Assembly (NCBI GenBank): GCA_905178155.1 | Contig: CAJINV010000015.1 | Location: 1,850,920 to 1,914,919, forward strand | Origin: Amoebophrya sp. A120 | Lineage: Eukaryota > Sar > Dinophyceae > Syndiniales > Amoebophryaceae | Reading direction: 5' to 3' | DNA length: 64,000 nucleotides | In this document: positions 29,865 through 42,200 of the stretch, one piece after another | Numbering within the stretch: the stretch's first letter is position 1 | Layout: each line of letters starts with the position of its first letter | The notes under the pieces: generated by a model | What the model was told of the DNA's origin: nothing | Database searches by the model: none | What the model saw: the letters and a program-made list of their open reading frames with translations, nothing else | Translations under genes and position numbers: made by a program

Positions 29865-32800
29865 ATGGCCGACCTCCCGCTCCGCATCGGCTATTCGCAG
29901 CCGCGAAACTTCGCGCAATGCCAGCCGGTGTTACCGAGCAACGACCCAAGCGCCAGTTTGTACGAGCAGTCGGTGGAGAATTTGGACGACTTCTATCCAG
30001 GAAAAAACACCCATCCCCATCCACTTTTTGCATGACAAATAGTGGATTTTATGCATGTTTTGCATGACAAATTGGATGGGGGTGGGTGTTTTTTCCGGGA
30101 TAACTTCCGCACCGGTTTAGGCTCCATGATGTTCGCGTCGACGACGATGACGAAGTCGAATTTTCTATCAAAAGAAAAAAGTTCGTCACGATCACTCATG
30201 GGCATTTTTGCAATACAAAATTGTCTGTCATGCGTAAAAATGCATCACAGACACAGCCACACTTCATAAGGGATTTCCCTAGTGTTTCTGCAATACAAGC
30301 AGAAGTTGTGATGCTAAAAAAATTTGTAATGCAAAGCCTGCAACTTAGTGACTGTGACAAACTTTATTTTTCTCTCCATATTTTCTCGGCGCCGGTGCTG
30401 CTGGGAATAAAAAGTCGAACTACAAATCTTCCGGAGGAGGTGGACACAGCACCTCATCCAGCACTACAGCGTCGAAATCTTTACTGCAGCGACCAGCGAC
30501 AGTAGACCACCAGGTGACAAGTGCCAGCGCAGCAAACAATAAAATCGACCTGGAGAGCGAGATCTATTCGCAACTTTTCGCGGAAACCGCAAGTGCATTT
30601 AACTCATCAAGGTCGAATAAAATGAGCAACAAGACTCGAGGAGGCGCAACAAGTAGTGTGAGGACCGCGTCAGAAACAGCTGCGACTAAGCGACCATCCA
30701 CTTCTGCCGCCGACGGGGCAACGGAAACCACAAAAGGGAAGAAAAAGGCCACCATCAACGCCCCACTACCGGAGTCAACATCGTCCTTGACAAAGGATTT
30801 GAGTCCGAGTTTCAAAAACACCGAGCCGTTTCGCTGCGACGCGAGGATCACCTCGAGATCTACCTTCGACGAGTACTATCCTGTGCAAAAGTATCGCGCT
30901 CGTAGTAAAATTGCAGTCCTGCATTACAAATTCTTTTCGTAAGGTAAATCTGCACGACAGATTTCACTTCTCATGCTGTCTGAGGAAATTTGTAATGCAT
31001 TTATACGAATGCGATACTTTTGCAATGCATAAGTACATCAAACAATCCAACGAGGCGAAAAGACTCGGGATCTCCCGGAAGGAGGTCGAAATCGAGCAGA
31101 AACTGCGGAAGAAACTGACTTACATCCAGAAACAGCAACGGTTTGATTCCTTAGTCAAGTCCGACGGGACCTTCAAAAGACAAGTTTGGGCGTCCATGAT
31201 CAAGGAGGGGTTGATCGGGTACAATAAGACGAGTAAAAAGGCGCAGGCGGAAATGGGGGCCAGAGACGCTCTATGCATTGCAAAAGTATCGCACTCGTAT
31301 GAATTGCAACTATGCATGACAAACTAGTATGTTAATACTTGAATCAGCATTACAAATTCCAACTTGAACTTTCTTCTTGAGAAAATTTATCATGCAATTT
31401 AATCGTAGTGCGATACTTTTGCCATGCATACGCGCAGTCTTTCCTCCAATTACTCGTCCGGCGATTCGGCACCATCATGCGTGCGTGGCGGAACGGGTTA
31501 GATTTGGACGGGAACGGGAGGATTAGTTACTACGAGTTCTGCAAAGCGGCGAGGGCGATCGGGTACGAGTCGAGTTTGCGGCAGCTGTGGAATGATTTGA
31601 ATGACAACGATGATAAAGCGTTCATCACGCTAGACGAGCTAGACGTGGACACCTTCAACCGCATCAACTACTTCAACGACATTCTGACGAGGAACTTCAG
31701 TTCTTTGAAAGAGGCCTGGCTCTTCTTCGACATTGACAAGCAGAACCAAATTTACGAGAAACAGTTCCGAATTGCGCTGGTATCCACAGTATAATTCCCG
31801 TACACGTACAAGTGCTGTCTCTCTCTCTGCATGGCAAAACTCGGCGTCGATCGTAGTTTAGCATGACAAGTCTCGTCGCACTCCCGATTGGGGAAATTTG
31901 TCATGCGTCTTGTACATCAGGTGCGGGAAATTTGTATTGCATAGCTGGTGGACAAGTTGAATTTCGACACGGCGAAGTACGTATCAAATGCAAAAATGTC
32001 TGGGTCTGGCAGAATGCAGATTTTTGTCATGCTGTTTTTGCATGACACAAAATGTCTGTCATGGAAGCCCTAGCATCACAGATTTCGAGAAGCCTCCGCG
32101 TTGCTTAATCCGCATGACAAACGTCGCCCCATTTCGGTGACAGGAAATGGGCGGCTTTTGCTGTCTATGCATGAGAGATTTGTCTGTGTTGTGTTATTCG
32201 CATCACAAGTTCGCACCCTTCCAGACCCAGACATATTTGCAATGCATAGTACGATTTGAAGAAACTGTATGAAGATCTGGACTACGACGGCAACGGGTTT
32301 TTGACCTTGGATGATTGGCTGTTCCTGAAGAAATGGGTGACCAGCAACGACTGCAAAATGCTGGAGGAGTTCAGGAAGGTATAGATTCTTGTGTGTTTTG
32401 CGCATAGCAAACCGCCTTTTCCATGCACGGTTTTGCATGACAAATTCAAAAAATCACACAACCCCAGGTCCTCCGCTCGAAATATTTCAAGCCGACCGAC
32501 GCGTTCTACAAAGTTTTCGATGTCAACAGGAACGGCTCCATCGACCCATTGGAGTTCGTTGAGGGGTGCAATAAGTTGAAACTGGAGAAACACATCACCG
32601 AGATTGCCATCAATCCAAGACGCCTCTTCGAACTCCTAGACGCCGACGAGTCGGGGGAGATTTCCGTTTCGGAGTTTATCAAACTTTTCACGGCTACCGA
32701 ATCCTCGGAGAACAAAGTAACCGCGGTGGACGAGCACAACCCTCTGCCCGCGATCCAGAAGGAGATCCAGTCGAAATTCGGGTGTATTGTGGATTTGGAG

Positions 32801-35218
32801 GAACTGCAACAACCATTGAAAAAATCCTACCAGTTGTACGACGCGGTATTCCGCCGGTTGGAGGAAACGGAAAGAACAGATTTGCACGAGCTCATCAACT
32901 ACCAGTGGACGGGGCCGGACGAGAGTTTGATGAGCAGAAAATCGAGGTCGAATAATTTGTTCGCAGCTGACGGAACAAATAAGCCGACAGGAGAAAACAA
33001 AGAGCATGTCAGGAAGATCTACTCGGCTGACTCGATCCAAGACATCGCGGATTTGGATTTGTTACTGCAACAGGCGGAGCTGGCGCAGGCGTTTTTGAAA
33101 CGGGCTTTGTTGAAGGAAGAAGTGCTGAAAGAGAATGGGATAATGACAACAGTTAGTACAACGAGTGGAGCTGCAAGTAGAAGCAGCACTAAAACCTCCT
33201 CCAGTCCGGCCGACGACCCGTCAAAAAATTTCGACGCGCAGGAGTTCAAGAAGAAAATCGACCAGATTTGGCCGTCAAAGACGACAACGAAGTCTTCTTC
33301 TCTGCTCAAGTATGCACTGCAAAAGTATCGTAAAAGGTACAAATACATATACAAATTTCCTCAGCATGGGAGCTGCATTTTGTCATGCTGTTTTACCATA
33401 AAAACAAGAGTTGTCATGCATAGTTGCAATTAGTACGAGTGTGATACTTGTTTTGCAATGCATATCAAGCACCCTTTTCAAGAAGCGTTTGATCCGGCGA
33501 TAAAGTCGAAGAAGCGGTGCATCGAGAAAGCGAATTACAAATACGAAGCGACGTTATCCACAGTAAATTTCCCGTACTCGTACAAGTGTGGTTTCTGCAT
33601 GACAAAACTTGCGTGGCTACCGTTTTAAGGTTTAGAGAACGACAGGGACGCCCAGCCCTTAGCTTCCCAACATGACAAAACTTGCACTCAATCCTAGTCC
33701 AGCATGACAAGTTGGGCTCTGCAAGGTAGCGAAATTTGTCATGCATTTTGCACATGTACAGGAAATTTACATTGCATAGACGTATGGGAAAGCGAATAAG
33801 TTCAGGCGGATTCGGGACGTCGCGAGGATTTCCCTGCACTTCAACAAATGTAGGGAATTGTTGTCCGCGTTGAAGTATGAATTGCAAAAGTATCGTACTA
33901 TTATAAATTGCATTACAAATCTCCTCAGCGTGAGAAATAAAATTTGTAATGCGGTTTTAGCTAAGGAAGGCGATTTGTCATGCATGTCTGCAATTAGAAC
34001 GAGTGCGATGCTTTTGCAGTGCATATGAAGCAATTAGACGAGTTCTACAACGTGATCTCCATCGACAACCGGATGAAGTATCCGACGGCGCTGGGGTGGA
34101 GAGACTTCGCCGCGTTAGTGATGATTGAATTGCCGAGTGAAAACCAGAAGAGCCCCGAGATGAAGAAACACGTCTGCGAGATACAGTACAACTAAAGGGA
34201 TGTGTTGATGTTTGCTGATGTCGAACGCTTTTTGTGATGCAACTTTTTGAGAAGAAAATAAAAATCTTGCCGTATGTTCTTCAACTGGCTGCGCCAGAAC
34301 CTGTGATGCAAAAAATCTTATGATCCAAAGAAACCGACTTATCAGGCTCCAACTGACTCCCTTTAACGTCGCGCGGAAGCAGGCCCACCAATACTACCGC
34401 ACTTTGCGCGAGAAAATCCCGTCATTAGTCCAGTCGAAACAGGCCGACGCTTTGCAGGAGGCGATTCTCGACAGTCTGCAAGCCGTGCGGAAATCGGAAT
34501 TCTGTTCCCACGTGACCGTTATGAATTGCAAGAGCATCGTACTAGTAGTAATTGCATTACAAATTACCTCAGCATGACAAATGGAATTTGTCACGCTGTT
34601 TTACCTTGGGATGTAGATTTGTAATGCACAATTGCAATTACTACGAGTACGATACTTTTGCACTGGATGACCGTCGGCGTCGATATGGACCGTTCGAAAG
34701 TGTGGACCCAGCCCTGGTACCAAAACCCACTGGTGTTGGAGGGCAGGGTCGGATCACGACGGGAAAAGATGAAGAACCAGAAAGCGCTGCAAGACCCGGA
34801 AAAAAGCGCGAATAACTCTCCGTTACTCAAAAACCAGTTCCCGAAGAGCAGACCGGAACTCCCGATCGTTTCCATGCGGACCGATTGGATGCGGGGAAAC
34901 ATGCACGGATCCTTTCCGCCGCCGGTACCAGATCTACGGGATAACCGGCCGTGGCTCCCGGCGGGCGGGTTGTTGAACGGGTTGTTTACCAATTTGACCG
35001 CAAATCACGAGATGGAGGACTATGTCACGGAGGGGGAACGGAACAAAATGGTGGAGAAATTGGGAAATTCACCGCCGGGGAATAAACTGTCTGGGGGGAA
35101 GAAGGGCGGAAATGAAGTCCCCGTTGGCGAGGCGAATTTTGATGAAAGGGTGAAAATGTTGGAAAAATCTCGGAAGAATCACGAGAAGAGAAAGCGGGAG
35201 TACTTGCAGAGTCGGTGA
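29865..35218 (+). CDS. Multi-EF-hand calcium-binding protein, 13 exons
   Basis: Exons 29865-29993, 30108-30165, 30386-30876, 31037-31271, 31436-31780, 31949-31981, 32254-32378, 32468-33310, 33470-33554, 33784-33875, 34031-34185, 34331-34519 and 34675-35218 give about 1,100 residues. All twelve junctions keep frame. At least five EF-hand loops are readable: DLDGNGRISYYE (about 31510), a weaker DNDDKAFITLDE (31605), DYDGNGFLTLDD (32280), DVNRNGSIDPLE (32520) and DADESGEISVSE (32640). Most keep acidic or Asn ligands at positions 1, 3 and 5 and a hydrophobic residue at 8. The N-terminus is Ser/Lys-rich. The C-terminus (YYRTLREKI..., RSKVWTQPWYQNPLV) is not recognised. Ten introns are introners. 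Two (32379-32467, 34186-34330) have GT-AG ends. It may act in calcium signalling; partner unknown. Confidence 0.8.
29994..30102. mobile_element. E26: introner, family F3
   Basis: 109 bp. TATCCAGGAAAAAACACCCA to GGGTGGGTGTTTTTTCCGGGATA. The duplication ACTTC (29989-29993 / 30103-30107) is exact, at a codon boundary (LDDF then RTGLG). Confidence 0.93.
30166..30380. mobile_element. E27: introner, family F10 (single copy here)
   Basis: 215 bp. TATCAAAAGAAAAAAGTTCG with TCACGATCACT pairs with AGTGACTGTGACAAACTTTA...CTCCATA. The duplication TTTTC (30161-30165 / 30381-30385) is exact. The join reads TKSNF-LGAGAAGNKK. Confidence 0.85.
30877..31031. mobile_element. E28: introner, family F1
   Basis: 155 bp. 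TATCCTGTGCAAAAGTATCG to GATACTTTTGCAATGCATA. The duplication AGTAC (30872-30876 / 31032-31036) is exact. Confidence 0.93.
31272..31430. mobile_element. E29: introner, family F1
   Basis: 159 bp. TATGCATTGCAAAAGTATCG to GATACTTTTGCCATGCATA. The duplication is CGCTC (31267-31271) / CGCGC (31431-31435). The join leads into QSFLQLLVRRFGTIM. Confidence 0.9.
31781..31943. mobile_element. E30: introner, family F8
   Basis: 163 bp. TATCCACAGTATAATTCCCG with TACACGTACAA, to GGGAAATTTGTATTGCATA. The duplication GCTGG (31776-31780 / 31944-31948) is exact. Confidence 0.9.
31982..32248. mobile_element. E31: introner, family F2, reverse orientation
   Basis: 267 bp. TATCAAATGCAAAAATGTCT to AGACATATTTGCAATGCATA. 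The duplication GTACG (31977-31981 / 32249-32253) is exact. Its interior (GCCTCCGCGTTGC...) is the reverse complement of E7's (GCATTGCGGAAGC...), so it lies flipped relative to E7. Only 33 nt of exon separate it from E30. Confidence 0.9.
32379..32467 (+). other. 89-nt GT-AG intron with introner-like arms
   Basis: It begins GTATAG and ends CCCCAG, and keeps the EF-hand frame. Inside, CTTGTGTGTTTTG (left) faces AAAATCACACAA (right), and a GCATGACAAA word is present. AGGT occurs at both junctions (AAGGT|ATAG, CCAGGT). It looks like a small element whose duplication supplied GT and AG. Confidence 0.6.
33311..33464. mobile_element. E32: introner, family F1
   Basis: 154 bp. TATGCACTGCAAAAGTATCG to GATACTTGTTTTGCAATGCATA. 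The duplication TCAAG (33306-33310 / 33465-33469) is exact. Confidence 0.92.
33555..33778. mobile_element. E33: introner, family F8
   Basis: 224 bp. TATCCACAGTAAATTTCCCG to ACAGGAAATTTACATTGCATA. The duplication GACGT (33550-33554 / 33779-33783) is exact. It is longer than E30 and E39, with extra interior sequence. Confidence 0.92.
33876..34025. mobile_element. E34: introner, family F1
   Basis: 150 bp. TATGAATTGCAAAAGTATCG to GTGCGATGCTTTTGCAGTGCATA. The duplication TGAAG (33871-33875 / 34026-34030) is exact. Confidence 0.92.
34520..34669. mobile_element. E35: introner, family F1
   Basis: 150 bp. TATGAATTGCAAGAGCATCG to CGATACTTTTGCACTGGATG; the last bases differ from the usual GCATA. The duplication ACCGT (34515-34519 / 34670-34674) is exact. 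Confidence 0.9.
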
Positions 35219-36223
35219 AGATGGGGGTAAGAACATTGAGGAGGGGGATGGCGCCTATCATCTGGTGCTGTGGTGGAAGCACGTACTTCCTCTAACAGTA
35301 TCCTCTCGGTCTCGTGCTACTTCTATCAAGAATCACTTCCCAGCAGCAGAATGGCTGTAGACTTTCATGTACCTGCAGCTTGCTAAAAGACTTCCTTATT
35401 TTGATCTAGTACAGTACAACTTAGAGCGAAAGCGAATTGAAGTCATTGCCCGTGCTTAATATATCAAGATGTATGATGTTAATCAGTTTCAAGACGAAGA
35501 CAGAAAACAAGATGTGGTCACGCTAGGACTCGTCAGGAAGAGCAGGAACAAATTGGTTGGATTGCACTTGCTAATGTACTGCATTGCTTGTATAGAAGCT
35601 AGCGCCCGTATCAACAATTAAACACGAGCTATAATTCGGCAGGACAAGAGACAGGATCAGATGGAGCGTTGGTCGTGGATGAAAGATGCTTTTGTAATGT
35701 CGTGTGATGGTCGTGCCCCCCGTGTAGCAACTACCTAGGTGAGGATGTGCGCGCTCAAGTTCAGGAAGATTCTTACGCGAGCAGCTGTCTTCTTCATCTT
35801 CAAAGATGAAAGCTACAAGTTCATCACATGGATCTGGATCATTTCCTCCGCGTTTTTGAAGCCCTTCATGTCGTTTGATGACCGCAGGAGTACTAAGAGT
35901 AGAGAGGCAGAGTATTAGACAGAGACCACACACAGTGTAGCTGATTCTGATCTTCTGGTTCGACCCAGCCCACCACAGATCTGTGGCGAGGATCATTGTG
36001 ACTTTAGATCATAGTCTTTTCAATTCTTTGGTCGTCTATCATTTTCCACTAGTATTGGTGTTTTCATCTTTTTGCTGGTCGGAGAAGGTAAAAGTAAATG
36101 TTGTTTGGTCGTGGATGAGGAGATTATGATTCAGTTTGTGTGGATGATGATGTTAACCTACTACTTTTTCGTTTATCCCATTTCAACGCTCTGCATTAGC
36201 TGATGAAAACGAGAAGTTGATCG
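35219..36223. other. Intergenic, no feature recognised
   Basis: About 1 kb. A 141-codon minus-strand frame at 35571-35996 lacks any recognisable domain and is not called. No complete introner. Confidence 0.5.
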
Positions 36224-39200
36224 ATGGCGGGCAAAAAGTCCAGACACTCCTACTCGGACTCCTCCGCGGGGGAATCGCGCAGGAGGACCGAACGCCGGCG
36301 AAAGCAGCATAACGCAATGCCTAAGCAACATGGGACAACGAGAAGTGACAAGGTCAAAGGCGAGCCTTCTGCTGGCGAAGATGTCCCCCGCCGCGAGAAT
36401 AGTGCTCGTCCGTACAACGATGGCCTTAAACCGAGGCGGGAGCGAGATCTCGGCAATGACGATGGCGTGACGAAGGGGACGAGCTCGCCACGTGAGAAAA
36501 AGGAACAAAAGAAAAAAAAGTATAGTAAGTACCATAAAAGATTTTGATGTTGAGTTTTGCTCTCATCGGTGATGCGTGATGGTGATGGTGTGTGGTGAGT
36601 TGAATCAAATTTCTTAAAACTGAAAAACTACACACAGGAAAAATCGCCGCCACAGTGGTCCAGATCAATCGCCCTCTTCGTCTCGCGCTTCAAGCTCGGC
36701 GCAAAAAAACGTCACTCGCTCGGAGCGCAGAACAAAGGAGAAAAAAGAAGATGAGTTTGAGCGAAACTACAAGGTTCGACGTGGTGAGAGGAAGGGGCAA
36801 TCGCAGGCTCCAACGCCGCGCACAAACCGGAAAAAAACTCCCCATCACAAGAGTGCCAACATCTCTGGTTCCGATGCTGCACTCGGAGATCGTGACAGGA
36901 GCCGGGGAATCGTACAACCAACTTCGGGATCTTCCTCTGCGGAATCGTACAACCGTGTGGGCAAGAACACGGCTTTCATCCCGGATGGGTCTACTAGGGA
37001 GAAGGGGAAAAAGAACCACGTCTGGAAATTGACGCCAGAGGAACTGGAAATACAGCGGCAGGCCTTTGCAAAGCGGCCCGATCGCATGGTTGTTCCGCAT
37101 TTGGCTGGTGCTGCTGCTGCTGCTGCTCCAAGAGCCCGCTGCTCATCTCAATCGTCAAAGAAAGTGGAGCCACCAGATGTAGCTCCCGCAGCGGAGGAGG
37201 ACGCAACTGCATCTCCGGGTGGAGCACCCACGGGCAGTCGCAGCACGAAAGATGTAGACCCCGGAGGGAAAACTAAAAAGGAACGGAAGAAGGATGAAAA
37301 AAAGTCGAGAAGGCAAAAAGAAGAGCGGGTAGCTGGATCAAGCTCTAGGTCTAGGAGCCCCCGCGGCAGTCGAAACGGGTCCAATCCTCGACGTAACGCG
37401 AAACTTAAAGTTCCGAGCATAGCCTCCCGCAAAAGTCAAGCTGCTGACGCGACTGGGCAAGAAGAACGTGACGACAGAGCAGCTAGTACTATGCGCCGAA
37501 GATCTCCTACTACAAATCGGCCTGCTGACAAGAAGAACGCTCCTGGAGTAGATCCTGAGACCACTTTTGCTGGCGGCTTTCTTGGCAAATACGGTGAGGT
37601 GATTGGTTGCAGCTCCCTGACTACATCGTCGAGCGAAGAGGACGAACGTCGCAGGCGTGAAAAACGGCGGCGTGGCGAAGAACATGTTGACAAAGACGCC
37701 AAATTGGCAGGTTATCGCGAGCGCGATCACGAGATGAAATCCGGCTTTTCGAGAGAATCACGGCAAAGGCGATGTGATCGTTCTAGCACGGACGACGAGG
37801 TAATAAATGCAAGTACTCAATTGGTAGCAAGTCTTCGATGCAGTGAGGAGGAGCTGCTCGTTCCTTTCATCAGGCTATGGCTCGTATTAACTACGTATTG
37901 ACCTTTGCATTTTCTAAATCGATTATTTTGCTTTTTATCCCTCTCTGGTGTGTCTTTGCTTCAGCAGTTCATCTTCGTGCTGACTTTTTATTGTCTTCAA
38001 ATCTACACACAGTCACTCACCGTCAAGGATGAACTCCTCGTGGAACCTGCTGGTGCAAATGATCCTGCGCAAGAAAGCGCCGGCGTGGAGCAGCGAAACA
38101 TTGCCGATACGCTTCAGAAGACCGCTACCGATCGTTCCAACGATGGAGGTCCGGTAGAAGACGGAAAATCCCAGTCAAAACTTGGTGGACCTCCGGGTGC
38201 CGTCGTGGCATCGTCTTCTACTGCACACCTCGAGCAGGAGACAAACCAGCTGGCAGAATCAGGAGATGAACAAGACGAGGCCGCAGATGAACCAGTCCGG
38301 CTCACCCTACCGGACAACGTTGCTAGCCAGCACGCCTGGTCTTTGGAAACTACGAAAAATGCCCACTCGTTCCTGTTGCAAAACGAGGAGTGGCCAGACT
38401 TCCTGGAAAAACTCCACAGCGTGTCGTTCCCCCCAGTAGCTGCTACTCCGACGACTGTTCAAGATCCGCACGAAAAAACACTGCTCGTTACCGACGATGC
38501 AGCCGAACAGGAACACGAGGATGAAGACGCTTCAAGGTCCTCGTCCGATAGTGCGTCGGTACTGTATCTGGCTCTGGCCCTCCAGAAACTTGCGGGACGG
38601 CTGGAGGCAGGCGTAGGCGTGACGCAATCTTCTTCGAAAAAGACCGGTCGCCGCTCTACCCCGGCACCCTCCAAGTTCATTCCGTTTCAACTGCGATCCA
38701 TCATCACAGAAGCTGTGAAAAGACACGTTGTGCACCGTACCCCAATAGCGGTCGTTTCTCTCGCGGGAGAGGAATCAATATGCACTGCAAAAGTATCGTA
38801 CTCGTAGTAATTGCCGGATGCATGACAAATCTCCTATCTTAGGTGAATCAGCATTGCAAGTTCTATTTTTCTTCTTGGAGAAATTTGTCATGCAATTCCC
38901 ACTAGTTGTACGATACTTTTTCTTTTGCAATGCATAGTCCACAACTGAACCACCGCTGACAACCTGGACAACCTGGAAAAAGCCGACTTTCTGCGAGTCG
39001 GTTCTACGACAGTGCACAACTCCCGCCCCTCCCCCTCATTTGTCATGCAAAATACCGAGTCCACATCTTGCCTTGAAGGATTCGGCGCATGACAAGTTTT
39101 GGACGCCCAAACAGGACTACATTCCAGGTGCGGATTCATTGTCATGCAAAAGCTACACTTGTGGCATTGCTTCTGTTGCTGCTCATGCTATATAAATGAG

Positions 39201-42200
39201 GGGGAGGGCAAGTTGTGCACTCTCATAGATTCGTTCGGTGCTACACAAACAGCAGAAATTTATCGTTGAGCAGGAAAGCGAAACGTTTGGAAAGGAGCAG
39301 CACGCCCTGCTCGGCTGCGCCCACCACTGCAGCGAATCCGAATTGCAATTCTTTGCAGACGATTTGCCCGGGTTTGTGGTCTTCGTACTGACGTTGGCGA
39401 AAGTGGTCGAGGTGGAGCGGGTTTTGCTGCAGTTACGAAGGGAGGAAAGGGAGCTACTGGAGGAAGAGGAAGATGAATACGAGGAAGATCATGATCCGGA
39501 GATGGACGCTGCCAGCGGCCTTTTGGAAATCGCCGAGAAGGTGAGGAAAAAAATCCGCAGTGACAATTGGAAAAAGGGGCTGAAGACAAAACTGCTGGAG
39601 CGTCTGGAAACGATCTCGGCGAAAGATCTTTTGGTCGTTGGTGGAGGTTCATCATCGTCGGCGTCAGTCAGCAAGAGATGCAATATCACTGTCAACTTAT
39701 CGAAAAGCCCCTACATGTTGATCTTTCTCTCTCGTCTCGTCAAATCCACCCAGGGCTGCAACGTCGATCTGTTCGGTATGGCGTTCTCAAACGTTACATT
39801 CTCAGCTGTTACATGATCTGTCATGCAAGAACAGCAATAGTGAAAGAGGCAAGATTGCAGCTTTCGCATTACAGACTTTCCACAGATTATCATGCTGCTT
39901 AGCCCTTCGAAAATTTGTCACGCTAAGCACCTTGATCAAGTGGAGGCTGATGGCAATCTTGCATGACAAATCCGTGTAACAGTTGAGAATGTAACAGTTG
40001 AGAGCGCCATACTCGGTTTGTTTTCAGAAATCGACCGGATTTGTGGAGAGAAACTCGATAAGGAATCCGACCGGGACATGGCAGAGTACGAACATGGAAA
40101 GGACCTGCAAATCCTCCTGGCTGTTTTGGCGGAGAAAAAAGCGGAGGCGGAGCGGAAGAAGCAGGAAGATGAGCTTCTTCGGTCTCTCCGGTCTGACGTG
40201 CAGCAGGCTGTGCAGCAAGCCGTCGCAGTGGATGGTCCGCGAAATAAACTTAAACTACACAGTCGCACTATGGATGAACGGGAAACGGGCGCGAGTGTTG
40301 TCGTGATCGGTGGCCGCGACCTGGCCATGGATGACAACTTCGGGGGACTGGGGGTGCGAGACAATCAAAGAAATTGCGCAACGCCACACAGCCACATGAT
40401 GAACAATGACAGCCCCTATAGTTGTGCAGGTGTTCAAGATCATATGGTGTCTGGAAACTACGCTCGTCGCGCGGGTGCGCAAGTCCAGCTGGGAGACCAA
40501 AGCTTCGTCGTATTTTCGCCTCGCCCAACGTCTTCGCGAGACGTTTCCGTCGGGTCTACTTCGCGCCGCGATAGCCACCGAAACAAGCACATTGGCGCGA
40601 GGAGAGAGATTTTTGGCGGGCAGGAGGAAAGTGCAGGGCCAGATGATCTCCCTTCTAGTTCTAAGCATAACCTCCGGGTGGAACAGCAGCTACAGCTACT
40701 ATCCCCGACAGCATCCGACTCCGACAGCAGTTTTTTACCGGTGTCGAAGGAGAAGGGGCGTTTAGGACGAGACAGAAAGACGGCACAACTCCGAGGACAC
40801 GACTATCCACAGTAAATTTCCCGTACACGTACAAATGCAGTCTCTGCATGACATAACTCGCCTTCAATCCTAGTCCAGCATGACAAGTTGGACTCTGCAA
40901 GGTAGCGAAATTTGTCATGCATTTTGTGCGTGTACAGGAAATTTACATTGCATAACGACAATAACAATTCTTCTGGGCGAAGGTTACGCCAACATCGCGC
41001 AGAGCTGTACTCCAATCCCAGCGACGCTTGCTCGGACGGGGATGGTGGAGGTTTTTTCAACGACGCAAGTAGTCTTGACGAGGAGAAAGATCGTTCGCGT
41101 TCCCGAGATAACAGGATAAGAGCCGGACAAGTCAACAATAAAGGGTCGCTTTCTGGCACGAGGCGGAGAAGCGCAAGCTCGTTAGATGGTCGGAGCTCTT
41201 CGTCCTGCGAGGACCACGACAACAGACCAGCTTCGCCAGAGAGTAAATCTCGCGGAGTTTTTAGGTTTCTGCATCAGCACCTGCTCGACGAAATAAAAGA
41301 CGAACAGAAAAAGAGAAGCTGTAGAAACAACAAGAAACGGACCAACGGCGCGGCTGCGGACGAGCAGGATGTGGATGCCAATTTAGCGCCGAAAAATAGA
41401 GATACACCTCTTCCGAGCACGCCTCCTAAGGACAAGAGTACTGCTCAACAAGATGAAGAGCAGCCAAGTACATCATCGCGATCGCCGGATATTAATCACG
41501 ACAAAGCAGATGTCGTGTCTAGCTCGCCCAATAATTTGCAGAAGGTTCTTGATCGGGCCCTTCTTTCGGCATCATCTCGTCTGGACGAGAGACGCGACGA
41601 CGAGCAGCCCATCTCGGAGTCGGAGCTGAGGTTTGAAAATAAAAAGTCCAAGAAAAAAGAGGGTGAACAGTCGGTAGATCATACTCGGCACGAGGACACT
41701 GAGCGACGTATAATCCCCGCAGTGGACTACAAAAACCGAGTGGCGGGGTCGTGTGGAGACGTGTCAGAAGACAAAGAAGGCCAGAGCCAGAGCGGGTCCC
41801 GTAATATCGTGCATGCAGCTCTAGATAAGGATGACGCGGCTCGCATCACGGCAACAACTGCAGTTCCGTCACCGACACTGGACGAAAATAAGTTCCACGA
41901 GGCAGCGGACGATTTTATTTCAGCGAATGGGAATGCACTTCCACATGCGGCCTCCTGTGCTCGGCAGACCGAATATCAAGTCTCTGCAGAAGCACAAGGC
42001 GACGATGCGAAATCTTCGAATGGTGCATCGCCCCAAACTGCAAGAAGGGAGTGTAGCCGACCCGAGTCTCCTTTCGTGTGTAGTAAAACTCGTCGAAAAA
42101 AAGGAATTCCTTTTTGCCGATCGCCGCCCGGGCTGGGAAGTAGTAGTGCACAAGACGAGACGCTGCGATCGCTCGAGGTCAAGGAGGAGGATTGTCGTGA

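Noticed and set aside
35571-35996. 141-codon minus-strand frame
   Set aside because: No recognisable domain, against the direction of every other gene, and no supporting elements; treated as chance.
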